Origin: Streptomyces sp. NBC_00654
Lineage (GTDB): Bacteria; Actinomycetota; Actinomycetes; Streptomycetales; Streptomycetaceae
DNA length: 64,000 bases
Reading direction: 5' to 3'
Assembly (NCBI RefSeq): GCF_026341775.1
Contig: NZ_JAPEOB010000001.1
Location: forward strand, 2,790,001 to 2,854,000
Shown: in pieces, positions 28,165 to 36,343 of the stretch
Layout of the letters: every line of letters starts with the position of its first letter
Position numbering within the stretch: position 1 is the first letter of the stretch
Position numbers and translations under genes: made by a program
The notes under the pieces: model-generated
Databases searched by the model: none
Told to the model about the DNA's origin: nothing
What the model saw: only the letters and a program-made list of their open reading frames with translations

Positions 28165-28248
28165 TCAGCCCGCCGGACAGATGGCGCTGGACATGCGGCC
28201 GAGGTCGACGTGGCGTCGACTCACCAAGGCAATTCCAGCTCCGGACAT
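28165..28248 (-). CDS. 27-residue cysteine-operon leader peptide
   Basis: Begins at ATG 28248 and ends TGA 28165, 115 bases before the sulfite reductase start. It contains SRRHVDLGRMSSAIC, the signature shared by the short actinobacterial 'putative leader peptides' found in front of sulfur genes. The single Cys (codon 24, TGT) lies near the end, so ribosome stalling when cysteinyl-tRNA is scarce could control transcription or translation of the genes behind it, as shown for Cys-rich upstream ORFs in mycobacteria. No clear ribosome site is visible, so it may be read from a leaderless mRNA. The match to the leader motif is strong; the mechanism here is inferred. Confidence 0.85.
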   Translation of the reverse strand: MSGAGIALVSRRHVDLGRMSSAICPAG

Positions 28249-28299
28249 GGCGGAAGCGTGTCACGCGAATCTCGGGCCAGTCCACCACTATCCGGTATG

Positions 28300-28456
28300 T
28301 GGACGAGATGGTCCCGAGGGGCGAGACGCTGTGTCGCGCGGCACCCCGGGGCGGGGTCCGCGCCGCCCCGGACGGGTGCGTATGCGTGTGTGCCGTCGCC
28401 GTGCCGTCGCGCGCTGCCGTGTGTGGTCGTGTGCGGTGGTGTGCGGTGGTGTGCCG
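28300..28456. repeat. GTG/TGCG-rich low-complexity stretch
   Basis: The top strand is dominated by alternating GT and CG words (gtgcgtatgcgtgtgtgccgt, later tggtcgtgtgcggtggtgtgcgg broken up). Such alternating purine-pyrimidine DNA can form left-handed helix. It lies between the GNAT gene and the promoter area of the leader peptide, and holds no gene. Confidence 0.5.
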
Positions 28457-29053
28457 TCAGGAAGCGTGTGCGCCGGGCCACGGGCCGGGCGTCGCCACGT
28501 CCGGCTCCCGCTCGGTCCTCGTGTCGAAGAGCCGGAAGCCGCGCCGCAGGTAGTTGTCCATGGCGTGCGGGCCGTCCTTGGAGCAGGTGTGCAGCCACAC
28601 CCGCTTCGTCTCCGTCCGCTCCGGCCAGCGCTCGGCCAGGTCCCAGGCGCGCGCCACGCCGTACGAGAGCAGATGGCCACCTATGCGGCGGCCCCGGAAA
28701 GCCGGGATCAGCCCGAAGTACATGACCTCGACCACCCCGTCGTCCTGCGGGTCGAGCTCGATGTAGCCGGCCGGGGTCCCGTTCTCGTACGCCACCCAGG
28801 TCTCGGCCCCGGGCCGATCCAGGGCCTCCTGCCACTGCGCGTACGTCATGGCGAGCCGGTCGGTCCACTGGATGTCGCCGCCGACCGCCGTATAGAGGAA
28901 CCGGCTGAACTCGGGCAGTGGCACCGCCGACCGTACGATCCGCAGATCACCCTCCGGTACGGCGGCGGGCCGCAGGTCGGCGGGTGAGGTCTGCTCCAGC
29001 GACCAGATGGTCACCTCGGTGGTGGGGCTGTCGGGATTCGCGGCATTGCTCAT
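28457..29053 (-). CDS. GNAT-family N-acetyltransferase
   Basis: 198 residues from ATG 29053 (MSNAANPDSPTTEVTIWSLEQ). The acetyl-CoA-binding core is clear: VVEVMYFGLIPAFRGRRIGGHLLSYGVARAWD contains the Q/RxxGxG/A-type loop, and KRVWLHTCSKDGPHAMDNYLRRGFRLFDTR is the C-terminal strand-helix of the fold. Substrate unknown. It reads in the same direction as the sulfur operon but is separated by 208 bases, and the intervening leader peptide argues for an independent unit. Confidence 0.85.
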   Translation of the reverse strand: MSNAANPDSPTTEVTIWSLEQTSPADLRPAAVPEGDLRIVRSAVPLPEFSRFLYTAVGGDIQWTDRLAMTYAQWQEALDRPGAETWVAYENGTPAGYIELDPQDDGVVEVMYFGLIPAFRGRRIGGHLLSYGVARAWDLAERWPERTETKRVWLHTCSKDGPHAMDNYLRRGFRLFDTRTEREPDVATPGPWPGAHAS

Positions 29054-29145
29054 GGCCGCCAGAAAACCACGACCTGCCGTTCCGGCCCAAAGCGGGCCCC
29101 CGCCCGGACGGTGGACACCCGGCGGTGCGGCCCCTTCCTCCCGGC

Positions 29146-30438
29146 TCACCCCCGCCGCGCCGGCCGCCGCGCCGCGACCACCACCGGAGCCTTCGAGTGC
29201 GGCAGCAGATCGCCCGGATGCTCCGGGTGGACCACCTCCACCTCGACGTCCTCGCCGAAGCGGTACGGGCGGTGCGCCAGCACCTCCGCCAGATGGCGCC
29301 GCATCCGGGAGATCTCGGCCCGCACCGTCACCGTCCGGGTCGCATCGCCGAAGATGTCCCGCGCCAGCTCCGAGGCGGTCCGCCCCTCCCGGTGCAGCGC
29401 CAGCGCGTACAGCAGCTCCGCGTGCCGGGGCGAGAGCCGCTGCGTCCAGGTGCCGACCGGGCTGACCACATGGATCGAGAGCCCCCGTGCCCGGCTCAGA
29501 TCGAGCACCACCCGGCGCGGCGGACCGTCCGACGAGCCGTCCGCGACCTGCACCAGCCAGCCGCCGGGCAACGGCTCCATCCGGCACATGCCCAGCGACG
29601 GCAGCCACACCCGGCCCGGCTGCGGCGCCTTGGGCAGGGGCAGCCGGTCCACCGGCGGCATCCCGGTGACCGCCGCCAGCCAGCCGCGGGTGTCCACCAC
29701 CAGCGCCCGGCCGCCCAGCCGGCACAGGATCGGCGCCGCCACCGCGCGCAGCCGTTCTATCGCCAGCAGATGGCGCGTCCGCACCTCGCCCTCGGCGAGC
29801 CTGGCGACGGAGCCGACCAGGGCGAGCGCCGTCGGATGGAAGGTGGACGCCGGACCGCTGATGTCGACGACCCCTATCAGCCGTCCGTCACGCGGATCGC
29901 GTACCGGGGCCGCCGCGCAGGTCCAGGAGTGCAGTGCGCGGATGAAGTGCTCGGCGGAGTGCACCTGGATGGGGGCGCGGGCGGCGAGCGCCGTTCCGAT
30001 CGCGTTCGTACCGGTCGAGGCCTCCGTCCAGGCGGCACCCTCCTCCAGGCAGATGTCATGGGCCCGGCGCATCACGGCGGTATTGCCCTGGCGCCACAGC
30101 ACCCGGCCCTCGGCATCGGAGACGACCATGATCTGCTGCGCGTCGGCGATGGAGCCCAGCCCCTCGCGCAGCACCGGCAGTACCTCGCCCAGCACCGTGC
30201 TCCGGCGCCGGTGCTCGATCTCGTCCGCCTCCAGCAGTTCGCTCCCGGGGGACTGCTCCGGATCGATCCCGCTGCGCACCACCCGGTCCCAGGAAGCGTC
30301 GATCTCCGCACGCGGGGCGAACGCGGCACGCTCGCCCGTCAGCCGGGCGTCCCGCGCGCCGTGGAGTAGCCGGGTCGCCGCCCGGTCCGCCTCCTGCGCG
30401 GTGCGCCGCGCCACCTCGACAGGCCCTGTATCCCTCAT
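29146..30438 (-). CDS. GAF domain transcriptional regulator with winged-helix C-terminus
   Basis: 430 residues from ATG 30438 with a gggggaa ribosome site. Residues about 45-85 (SWDRVVRSGIDPEQSP) and a GAF sensor at about 85-215 (VVSDAEGRVLWRQGNTAVMRRAHDI, then TNAIGTALAARAPIQVHSAEHF) resemble the N-terminal part of AcoR-type regulators. The sigma-54 AAA domain is absent. Instead the C-terminus, LSPRHAELLYALALHREGRTASELARDIFG followed by TVTVRAEISRMRRHLAEVL, forms a winged-helix DNA-binding domain. It probably senses a small metabolite. The following acyl-CoA dehydrogenase gene is upstream and reads the same way. Confidence 0.82.
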   Translation of the reverse strand: MRDTGPVEVARRTAQEADRAATRLLHGARDARLTGERAAFAPRAEIDASWDRVVRSGIDPEQSPGSELLEADEIEHRRRSTVLGEVLPVLREGLGSIADAQQIMVVSDAEGRVLWRQGNTAVMRRAHDICLEEGAAWTEASTGTNAIGTALAARAPIQVHSAEHFIRALHSWTCAAAPVRDPRDGRLIGVVDISGPASTFHPTALALVGSVARLAEGEVRTRHLLAIERLRAVAAPILCRLGGRALVVDTRGWLAAVTGMPPVDRLPLPKAPQPGRVWLPSLGMCRMEPLPGGWLVQVADGSSDGPPRRVVLDLSRARGLSIHVVSPVGTWTQRLSPRHAELLYALALHREGRTASELARDIFGDATRTVTVRAEISRMRRHLAEVLAHRPYRFGEDVEVEVVHPEHPGDLLPHSKAPVVVAARRPARRG

Positions 30439-30580
30439 GGGTTCCCCCCAGAAAAAGCCGACCTCAAAGGCTGCCCCGTAGCCCCTGGCGGGCGTACGAC
30501 GACGAATTCCGGACAGCCTTCAGCCCCAGGAACCCCATCCTGACGCCGCCGGGCTCCCCGTACCTCGCACTCCACACAAT

Positions 30581-30599
30581 GGTTGCAACCCTTTGCAAC
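30581..30599. promoter_or_regulatory. Operator-like repeat GTTGCAAC / TTTGCAAC
   Basis: GGTTGCAACC (30581-30590) is a perfect palindrome, and the word (G/T)TTGCAAC recurs at exactly one helical turn (30582-30589 and 30592-30599). It lies in the 298-base gap upstream of the GAF regulator, an AT-rich island in GC-rich DNA. Probable binding site; the regulator is unknown, autoregulation possible. Confidence 0.5.
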
Positions 30600-30683
30600 T
30601 CTGGTGATGTGCCGCGGGCCCGTACGAGAGTGACGGAACACCGTATGACGGGCCTGTTCCCGTCGCCGGTGTCGCAGAAGCAT

Positions 30684-30719
30684 GGAGGGTGGTGCCGTGT
30701 CGGCGCAGCACCACCCTCC
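30684..30719 (-). terminator. Hairpin after the acyl-CoA dehydrogenase
   Basis: GGAGGGTGGTGC (30684-30695) and GCACCACCCTCC (30708-30719) pair perfectly over 12 bp around a 12-base loop, 18 bases beyond the leftward gene's stop at 30737. Confidence 0.8.
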
Positions 30720-30736
30720 GTCGCTTCGCTACCGCC

Positions 30737-32374
30737 TCACCGGGAGACGGGCCGGGCCCGCGCCACCACGGAGGCCAGATCCAGACTGTGCGGCAGCGTC
30801 CCGAACGCCATGCCCCAGTCCCGGCCCAGCCGCGAGGCGCAGAACGCGTCGGAGACCTCCGGCGGCGCCCAGCGCACCAGCAGCGACCCCTGGAGCACGA
30901 GCGCCATCCGCTCGACGATCCGCCGGGCCCGCGCCTCCACGGCCTCCAGGTCGGCCAGCTCGGTCAGCAGGTCCTTGATCGCGGCGTCCAGCCGGTGATC
31001 GGCGCCGCGTGCCTTGCCGACCTCCTGGAGATACGCGTCCAGGGCCTGCGGCTCACGCTGGAGCGCCCGCAGCACATCGAGGGCCTGCACATTCCCCGAG
31101 CCCTCCCAGATCGAGTTGAGCGGCGCCTCGCGCAGCAGCCGGGGCATGCCCGACTCCTCCACGTACCCGTTGCCGCCCAGGCACTCCAGGGCCTCGCCCA
31201 CCACCGCCGTGCAGCGCTTGGTCACCCAGTACTTGGCCGCGGGCACCGCGAGCCGCAGGAACGCCCGCTCCTCCTCCGTGTCCGCGTCGTACGCGGCGGC
31301 CAGCCGCAGGCCCAGGACCGTCGCCGCCTCCGACTCCAGGGCCAGATCGGCCAGGACGTTGCGCATCAGCGGCTTCTCGATCAGCAGACCGCCGAACGCA
31401 CTGCGGTACGCGGTGTGATGGATCGCCTGCGCCACCGCCTGCCGCATCAGCGCGGCCGAACCGATCACACAGTCCAGCCGGGTGGCCGCCACCATCTCGA
31501 TGATGGTGCGTACGCCGCGTCCCTCGTCGCCGACCCGGCGCGCCCAGGTCCCGTCGAACTCGATCTCGCCGGACGCATTGGACTTATTGCCCAGTTTGTC
31601 CTTGAGGCGCTGGATACCGAACACATTTCGGGTTCCGTCCGGCAGGACGCGCGGCACGAGGAAGCAGCTCAGCCCGCCCGGTGCCTGCGCCAGCACCAGG
31701 AAGCCGTCCGCCATCGGCGCCGAACAGAACCACTTGTGACCGGTGAGCAGATACTCCCCCTCGCCCGGCAGCGGCTCGGCCCGCGTCGTGTTGGTCCGTA
31801 CGTCGGTGCCGCCCTGCTTCTCCGTCATGCCCATCCCGAAGAGCACCCCGGACTTCTGCGCGGCGGGCCGCAGTCCCTCCTCGTACACGTGCGAGGTCAG
31901 CCGCGGCTCCCACTCGGCGGCCAGCACCGGGTCGGTGCGCAGCGCGGGCACCGCCGCGTGCGTCATGGACAGCGGGCAGCCGTGCCCCGCCTCGGCCTGC
32001 GTCCACACCAGGAACCCGGCCGCGCGCCGGACATGACCGGCCGGCCGGCCCCAGGCATCGGTGAGACCGGCCGAGACCGCGTGGCCCAGGAGCCGGTGCC
32101 AGGACGGATGGAACTCCACTTCGTCGATACGGTGCCCGTAGCGGTCGTGGGTACGCAGTTTCGGCGGATTCTCATTCGCCTGCGCACCCCATTCCTGGGC
32201 CTGTGCGGAACCGGCGGACCGGCCGAGCGCTCCGAGCTCCTCCCGTGCCTCGGGAAGGACGCCGGGCGCGACGTGCCGCTCCACGGCCTCGGTGAGGGCG
32301 CGGTCGGCGGCGAAGACGTCATAGCCGACCAGCGGCGGAACCTGATTGGTCACTGTGTGAGTGGTGGCTGCCAT
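30737..32374 (-). CDS. AidB-like acyl-CoA dehydrogenase
   Basis: 545 residues from ATG 32374 (MAATTHTVTNQVPPLVGYDVF). The large size, the N-terminal domain ending PSWHRLLGHAVSAGL, FGMGMTEKQGGTDVRTNTT, KWFCSAPMADGFLVLAQ and the C-terminal ECLGGNGYVEESGMPRLLREAPLNSIWEGSGNV are typical of AidB-type flavoproteins. In E. coli AidB belongs to the adaptive alkylation response. Binds FAD; the acyl substrate is unknown. Interesting in view of the Ada-type gene at 50489, though they are far apart. Its start lies only 17 bases from the divergent YihY-type gene. Confidence 0.9.
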   Translation of the reverse strand: MAATTHTVTNQVPPLVGYDVFAADRALTEAVERHVAPGVLPEAREELGALGRSAGSAQAQEWGAQANENPPKLRTHDRYGHRIDEVEFHPSWHRLLGHAVSAGLTDAWGRPAGHVRRAAGFLVWTQAEAGHGCPLSMTHAAVPALRTDPVLAAEWEPRLTSHVYEEGLRPAAQKSGVLFGMGMTEKQGGTDVRTNTTRAEPLPGEGEYLLTGHKWFCSAPMADGFLVLAQAPGGLSCFLVPRVLPDGTRNVFGIQRLKDKLGNKSNASGEIEFDGTWARRVGDEGRGVRTIIEMVAATRLDCVIGSAALMRQAVAQAIHHTAYRSAFGGLLIEKPLMRNVLADLALESEAATVLGLRLAAAYDADTEEERAFLRLAVPAAKYWVTKRCTAVVGEALECLGGNGYVEESGMPRLLREAPLNSIWEGSGNVQALDVLRALQREPQALDAYLQEVGKARGADHRLDAAIKDLLTELADLEAVEARARRIVERMALVLQGSLLVRWAPPEVSDAFCASRLGRDWGMAFGTLPHSLDLASVVARARPVSR

Positions 32375-32379
32375 GCCGA

Positions 32380-32392
32380 TACGGTAAGGAGG
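32380..32392 (+). promoter_or_regulatory. Possible -10 box of a leaderless transcript
   Basis: TACGGT at 32380-32385 ends 6 bases before GTG 32392. The purine-rich aaggagg overlaps the start codon and so is too close to act as an ordinary ribosome site, which favours a leaderless mRNA. Only 17 bases separate this gene from the divergent aidB-like start, so the two promoters must extend into each other's coding sequence. Confidence 0.4.
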
Positions 32393-33672
32393 TGCAGGCA
32401 GCAAATGAAACACCCGAGCGGCCACCGGGCCGGCTCCACCGGGCCCGAGCCCTCTACCGCAACGTATCCAAGCGGCAGATGGCCTGGCACTTGCTCAAGG
32501 ACACCGTCAACTCGTGCATCGAGTACCGCATCCTCGGACTCGCGGCCGAGGCGGCGTTCTTCACCCTGCTCTCCCTGCCACCCCTGCTGCTCGGTCTGAT
32601 CGGACTGCTCGGCTACGTCGACGAGTGGACGGCCACCACCACGGTCGCCTCCATCGAGCGCAACATCCTCGGCGCCGCGCAGACCGTGCTGTCCGAACGG
32701 GGCGTCAACGACTTCGCCAAACCCCTGCTGGCGGACATCACGACCGGTGCCCGGCCCGATGTGATCTCCATCGGTTTCGCGATCGCCCTGTGGTCCGGCT
32801 CCCGGGCGGTGAACGTCTTCATCGACACCATCACCGTCATGTACGGGCTCGACGGCGAACGCGGCATCGTCAAGACCCGGCTGCTCGCCTTCCTGCTGTA
32901 CATCGTCGCGCTGCTGCTGGGAGCGGTGGTGCTGCCGCTGCTGGTGGTCGGCCCGGACCGGGTGGTGGAGTTCGTCCCCTGGGGCACCGAGGTCATCGCC
33001 GTCCTGTACTGGCCGCTGGTCATCCTGCTGACGATCGCGTTCCTCACGACGCTGTACCACGTGTCCGTGCCCGTGCGTTCGCCGTGGATAGAGGACGTAC
33101 CGGGAGCGCTCGTCGCCCTCGGGATGTGGGTGGTCGGCAGCTTCCTGCTGAGGATCTATCTGACCAGCACCGTCGAAGGCCCCACCATCTACGGATCGTT
33201 GGCCGCGCCCATCGCGGTCCTGCTGTGGATAGGCATCTCGGCGTTCGCCGTGCTGGTGGGCGCCGCGGTCAACGCCGCCATCGACCGGGTGTGGCCCTCG
33301 CTCGCGACCGCCGCCGCCCGCGAGGCCAACGAGCTCGTCCGGGCCGCGCAGGCCGCCGAGTTCGTCGCCCGTACCCGCTACACGGCCTGGGACGGCACAG
33401 GGGACGACGACGATGACGACGACGCGTACATGCCCTCGGAGTTCCCGGAGCGCTGGTCGCGCTTCCTGCCGCCGGACGACGTGAAGTCCCGGCTGCACGC
33501 GAGCCGGGAGAAGGAACCCAAGGGAGCGAAGGAACCCAAGGGAGCGAAGGAACCCAAGGACGCCGATGCCTCCGAGGCCGCCCGGGATCCGCAGGACACC
33601 ACCGGCCTGTGGCACACCCCGGACACGGGGCGGACGGACACCGGCGAGAACCCGGGGCTCCGGGCCCCGTGA
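32392..33672 (+). CDS. YihY/BrkB-family integral membrane protein
   Basis: 426 residues from GTG 32392; ATG 32479 is a shorter alternative. The conserved GLAAEAAFFTLLSLPPLLLGLIGLLGY, IALWSGSRAVNVFIDTITVMYGL and IYGSLAAPIAVLLWIGISAFAVLVGAAVNAAI segments define the YihY (formerly RNase BN) family, with six predicted membrane helices; activity is not established. The C-terminal 90 residues are a cytoplasmic, charged tail with an Asp run (GDDDDDDDAY) and a KEPKGA repeat. It is followed 22 bases later by the AraC-type gene, suggesting co-transcription. Confidence 0.88.
   Translation: MQAANETPERPPGRLHRARALYRNVSKRQMAWHLLKDTVNSCIEYRILGLAAEAAFFTLLSLPPLLLGLIGLLGYVDEWTATTTVASIERNILGAAQTVLSERGVNDFAKPLLADITTGARPDVISIGFAIALWSGSRAVNVFIDTITVMYGLDGERGIVKTRLLAFLLYIVALLLGAVVLPLLVVGPDRVVEFVPWGTEVIAVLYWPLVILLTIAFLTTLYHVSVPVRSPWIEDVPGALVALGMWVVGSFLLRIYLTSTVEGPTIYGSLAAPIAVLLWIGISAFAVLVGAAVNAAIDRVWPSLATAAAREANELVRAAQAAEFVARTRYTAWDGTGDDDDDDDAYMPSEFPERWSRFLPPDDVKSRLHASREKEPKGAKEPKGAKEPKDADASEAARDPQDTTGLWHTPDTGRTDTGENPGLRAP
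33514..33561. repeat. 18-bp tandem repeat in YihY tail
   Basis: AAGGAACCCAAGGGAGCG is repeated two and a half times, encoding KEPKGA KEPKGA KEPKDA. The length is a multiple of three, so copy-number change would not shift the frame. Confidence 0.88.
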
Positions 33673-33694
33673 GGACGCGCTGCGGGAACCGCGG

Positions 33695-34468
33695 ATGAGC
33701 GTCGTGGACACGCCCCACGGGTACGCGGAACGGGCGTCGCGCTTCGACGGCGCGGTCCTCTGGACCTGGAACGGGCCCGACGAGCCCTCCCGGCCCGTCC
33801 TGCCCGACGGCTGCATGGACCTGATCTGGACCCGGCGCGGACTGCTCGTCGCCGGACCCGACACCCACGCGTTCGAGGTGGCCGGGGAACAGCGCGGACG
33901 GTGCGCGGCGATCCGCTTCGCCCCCGGCACCGCACCCTCCCTGCTCGGCGTCCCGGCGGACGAACTGCGCGACCGCCGCGTCGGCCTCGCCGCGCTCTGG
34001 CCGGGCGCCGAGGTCCGCAGGCTCACCGAACGGATCACCGAGGACCCCGACCCGGCCGCGGCGCTGGAACGTCTCGCCCTGCGCCGGGCCGCCGACACCG
34101 GCCCCCCGGACCCGCTGACGGTGCACGTCGCCGCGCAGCTCCGGCGCGGCCGGTCGGTCGCCGCCACCGCGCGGTCGGCCGGACTCGGCGCCCGCCAGCT
34201 GCACCGCCGCTCACTGGCCGCGTTCGGCTACGGGCCCAAGACCCTGGCCCGGGTGCTGCGGCTCCAGCGCGCGCTGGCCCTCGTACGGGCGGGAACGCCG
34301 TACGCCGAGGCCGCGCTCACCGCCGGCTGCACCGACCAGGCGCACCTCGCCCGCGAGGTACGGGCGCTGGCGGGCACCACGCTGGGCGGCTACCTGGCCC
34401 GCACCGGCTACGCGGCACCCGCGAACAGCGACACCCCGCAGCCGTCCGGATCCAGCACGACGGCGTAG
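33695..34468 (+). CDS. AraC-type regulator with DUF6597-like N-terminus
   Basis: 257 residues from ATG 33695. The N-terminal sensor (RPVLPDGCMDLIWTRRGLLVAGPDTHAF) matches the DUF6597-type domain seen in many AraC-like regulators. The C-terminal helix-turn-helix pair (VAATARSAGLGARQLHRRSLAAFGYGPKTLARVLRLQRAL, then EAALTAGCTDQAHLAREVRALAGTTLGGYLA) binds DNA. Target genes are unknown; the convergent VOC gene is a candidate partner. The last 61 bases overlap that gene on the other strand, so the C-terminal tail after TGYAAPAN may not be part of the fold. Confidence 0.87.
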   Translation: MSVVDTPHGYAERASRFDGAVLWTWNGPDEPSRPVLPDGCMDLIWTRRGLLVAGPDTHAFEVAGEQRGRCAAIRFAPGTAPSLLGVPADELRDRRVGLAALWPGAEVRRLTERITEDPDPAAALERLALRRAADTGPPDPLTVHVAAQLRRGRSVAATARSAGLGARQLHRRSLAAFGYGPKTLARVLRLQRALALVRAGTPYAEAALTAGCTDQAHLAREVRALAGTTLGGYLARTGYAAPANSDTPQPSGSSTTA

Positions 34469-34800
34469 CGCTGTCCCCACACCGCGTCCCACGGCTCCAG
34501 ATGCCCCGGATGTCCGGCCCCGGTCAGATCGGCGTACACCGCGTCCACCTCGGCCGGGCTGTCGCACAGGAACGCGAGGCCGAGGCGCTCCCCGCCCGCC
34601 GGCCGCTGCCAGTCCGGGTCGAAGGAGCGGATGACCTCCTCGGTGTCCCACAGCAGCCGCCCCCCGCCGGGCAGGGTCACTTCGACATGCGGCGCGGATT
34701 CCGCACCGGCCGGAATGTCCAGGCCGAGCCGCCGGTAGAAGGCGAGGGACGCGGCCAGGTCCGCGGTGATGATGCTGATGGCGTCGAGTCGTGGAGTCAT
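34408..34800 (-). CDS. VOC-family (glyoxalase/bleomycin-resistance fold) protein
   Basis: 130 residues from ATG 34800 (MTPRLDAISIITADLAASLAFYRRLGLDI). The two beta-alpha-beta modules of the vicinal oxygen chelate fold are clear, ending with WGQRYAVVLDPDGCGVSLFAGAA. One expected metal ligand His of the first module seems replaced, since IITADLAAS has no His; E and other ligands cannot be assigned by eye. Function could be antibiotic binding or isomerase activity. It overlaps the convergent AraC-type gene by 61 bases at the 3' end. Confidence 0.85.
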   Translation of the reverse strand: MTPRLDAISIITADLAASLAFYRRLGLDIPAGAESAPHVEVTLPGGGRLLWDTEEVIRSFDPDWQRPAGGERLGLAFLCDSPAEVDAVYADLTGAGHPGHLEPWDAVWGQRYAVVLDPDGCGVSLFAGAA

Positions 34801-34851
34801 GGGCCGACAGTAGGCGCGGTGTCCCACCCAGGTCTTGTACGAAACGGTCAT

Positions 34852-34889
34852 GCCCCCCGACCTGCCTCCTGCCCCCCGACCTGCCTCCT
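34852..34889. repeat. 19-bp tandem repeat
   Basis: GCCCCCCGACCTGCCTCCT occurs twice in direct succession (34852-34870, 34871-34889) in the divergent gap between the VOC gene and the membrane protein at 34971. Its 19-bp length distinguishes it from the 15/18-bp repeats elsewhere. Confidence 0.85.
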
Positions 34890-34970
34890 GCGCCCCGGAA
34901 CCGGTGACATGGATTCGGCTTCGGACCGGGGACGACCAGGGGAAAGAGGAGAACGAGGGGTACGGGAGCG

Positions 34971-35666
34971 ATGACACGGGGAAAGCTCGCGGCGCAGCTG
35001 CCGCTCGCGTCGGCCTGTGTGCTGATGGCCTGGCAGGTGTGGCTGCTCTTCCATGTCGCCGCGGCCGAGGGCTCACGGGTGGTGTGGAGCTGCGGGGTCA
35101 GCAGCTGCGGAACCGATGACCTGGCGGGCGGGGCACCGATGATGGGCGCCGCCGCCGTGGTGGCGCTGAGCCTGCTCTCGACGCGCTATCTGCACCGGGC
35201 CGCCCCGGGCGTCGCCGTCGCGCTGGCCGGTGCCGCGTTCGGCGTGGGCTGGCGGGACGCCATCGACGCGGGGGATGTGCGCGCCGACGAGTCCGCCGAG
35301 TGGATGCTGGGCTGGTTCACCCCGTCGAACTGGATCGTCGCGTCGCAGGCGGTCACCGTCGCCGGATGCCTGTACGCGCTCCGGGGCCTGCGCGTCGGTC
35401 TCCGGCGGACCCAGGTCCTGCACCGGCTCGCGCTCGGACGCCGGCTCGCCGTGGCCGAGGCGGAGCTGACCGGGTGGGAACGGGCGGGACGCGACCGCGG
35501 CCGGGTCGTCGTGGGCTTCGACGACGGGGAGGGTGTACGCCACGAGTTCCCGGCCGTCGTCGACCGGTACGCCCTGGGCCGCCCGGCACTCGTCCTGTAC
35601 GACGCGGAGCACCCCGGCGACGCGACGAGTTCCCGGGTGTCGACCCCGCGGAAGGGCAGGCCGTGA
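34971..35666 (+). CDS. Membrane protein of unknown function (DUF3592-like tail)
   Basis: 231 residues from ATG 34971. Three to four hydrophobic segments are visible (LASACVLMAWQVWLLFHVAA, MMGAAAVVALSLLSTRYL, AAPGVAVALAGAAFGVGW, NWIVASQAVTVAGCLYAL). A soluble C-terminal part with GRVVVGFDDGEGVRHEFPAVV and ALVLYDAEHPGDA resembles the DUF3592 beta domain that often follows membrane helices. The extracellular loop WSCGVSSCGTDD holds two Cys that could form a disulfide. It overlaps the next gene by 4 bases (GTGA), so they form an operon. Function not recognised. Confidence 0.75.
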   Translation: MTRGKLAAQLPLASACVLMAWQVWLLFHVAAAEGSRVVWSCGVSSCGTDDLAGGAPMMGAAAVVALSLLSTRYLHRAAPGVAVALAGAAFGVGWRDAIDAGDVRADESAEWMLGWFTPSNWIVASQAVTVAGCLYALRGLRVGLRRTQVLHRLALGRRLAVAEAELTGWERAGRDRGRVVVGFDDGEGVRHEFPAVVDRYALGRPALVLYDAEHPGDATSSRVSTPRKGRP

Positions 35667-36256
35667 ATCCGCGCGCCCTTCTCGCCGCCGTGCTCAGCGG
35701 CGGCGCGCTGACCGCCCTGGCGCACGGGGCACTCGACGGCCCCCGCTGGCTGCTGCTGGTCGGACTGAACCTCACCGTGCTCGTCCTGGTCGCCGTCGAC
35801 CTGGTCTCCCGGGTGGCCCCCGCGGGCACCGCACTGGACCTGAGGTCCGGCGGCCCGAGCGCCTTCGCGCCCGCCGTCGTCCACGCGGTGCGGGTGGTGA
35901 GCAAGGACGCCGGGCTGCCCGCGCTGGACCCGAGGTCGCCGGACACGGTGTTCGCGTTCGACATCACGGTCATGCCCGGCACCCGGCCCCCGTACCGGGT
36001 CACCGTCCGGCATCCGCTCGACCTCCAGGACGCCCGCAACCGGCGGTCCATGGTGGTCCGGTACGACCCGGAGCAGCCCTGTCGGGTGAGCGTGCCGGTG
36101 CGGGTACCGGAGGAGCTGTCCCGGCGGGCCGAGAACCTGGAACAGCGGGCAACCCCGGCCGAACGCATCGAGCCGCGCCGCCCGGAGAGACGGGTCCTGG
36201 GACTCGGAGCGCTCATCGCCGCCGTACTGCTGACGGTCATCCGGCTGACGGGCTGA
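35663..36256 (+). CDS. Small membrane protein, unknown function
   Basis: 197 residues from GTG 35663, which overlaps the previous stop. One or two N-terminal membrane helices (LLAAVLSGGALTALAHGAL, WLLLVGLNLTVLVLVAVDLV) and one C-terminal helix (VLGLGALIAAVLLTVIRLTG) flank a soluble beta-rich part with FAFDITVMPGTRPPYRVTVRHPLDLQ and MVVRYDPEQPCRVSVPV. That core resembles the soluble part of its neighbour, so the pair could be a duplicated module acting together at the membrane. No enzyme motif is seen. Confidence 0.75.
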   Translation: MNPRALLAAVLSGGALTALAHGALDGPRWLLLVGLNLTVLVLVAVDLVSRVAPAGTALDLRSGGPSAFAPAVVHAVRVVSKDAGLPALDPRSPDTVFAFDITVMPGTRPPYRVTVRHPLDLQDARNRRSMVVRYDPEQPCRVSVPVRVPEELSRRAENLEQRATPAERIEPRRPERRVLGLGALIAAVLLTVIRLTG

Positions 36257-36343
36257 GGCGGGCCCGGACCGTGCCGAGGTGGGGCCCGGGCCGGTCGAGG
36301 CGGGCGCCGGGCGCCCCTCCGCGTACGGCCCGGGGCCCTCCCG

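Noticed and set aside
28249..28456. A small gene between the leader peptide and the acetyltransferase
   Set aside because: The open frames are made of the alternating GTG/TGCG tract and give simple-sequence products.
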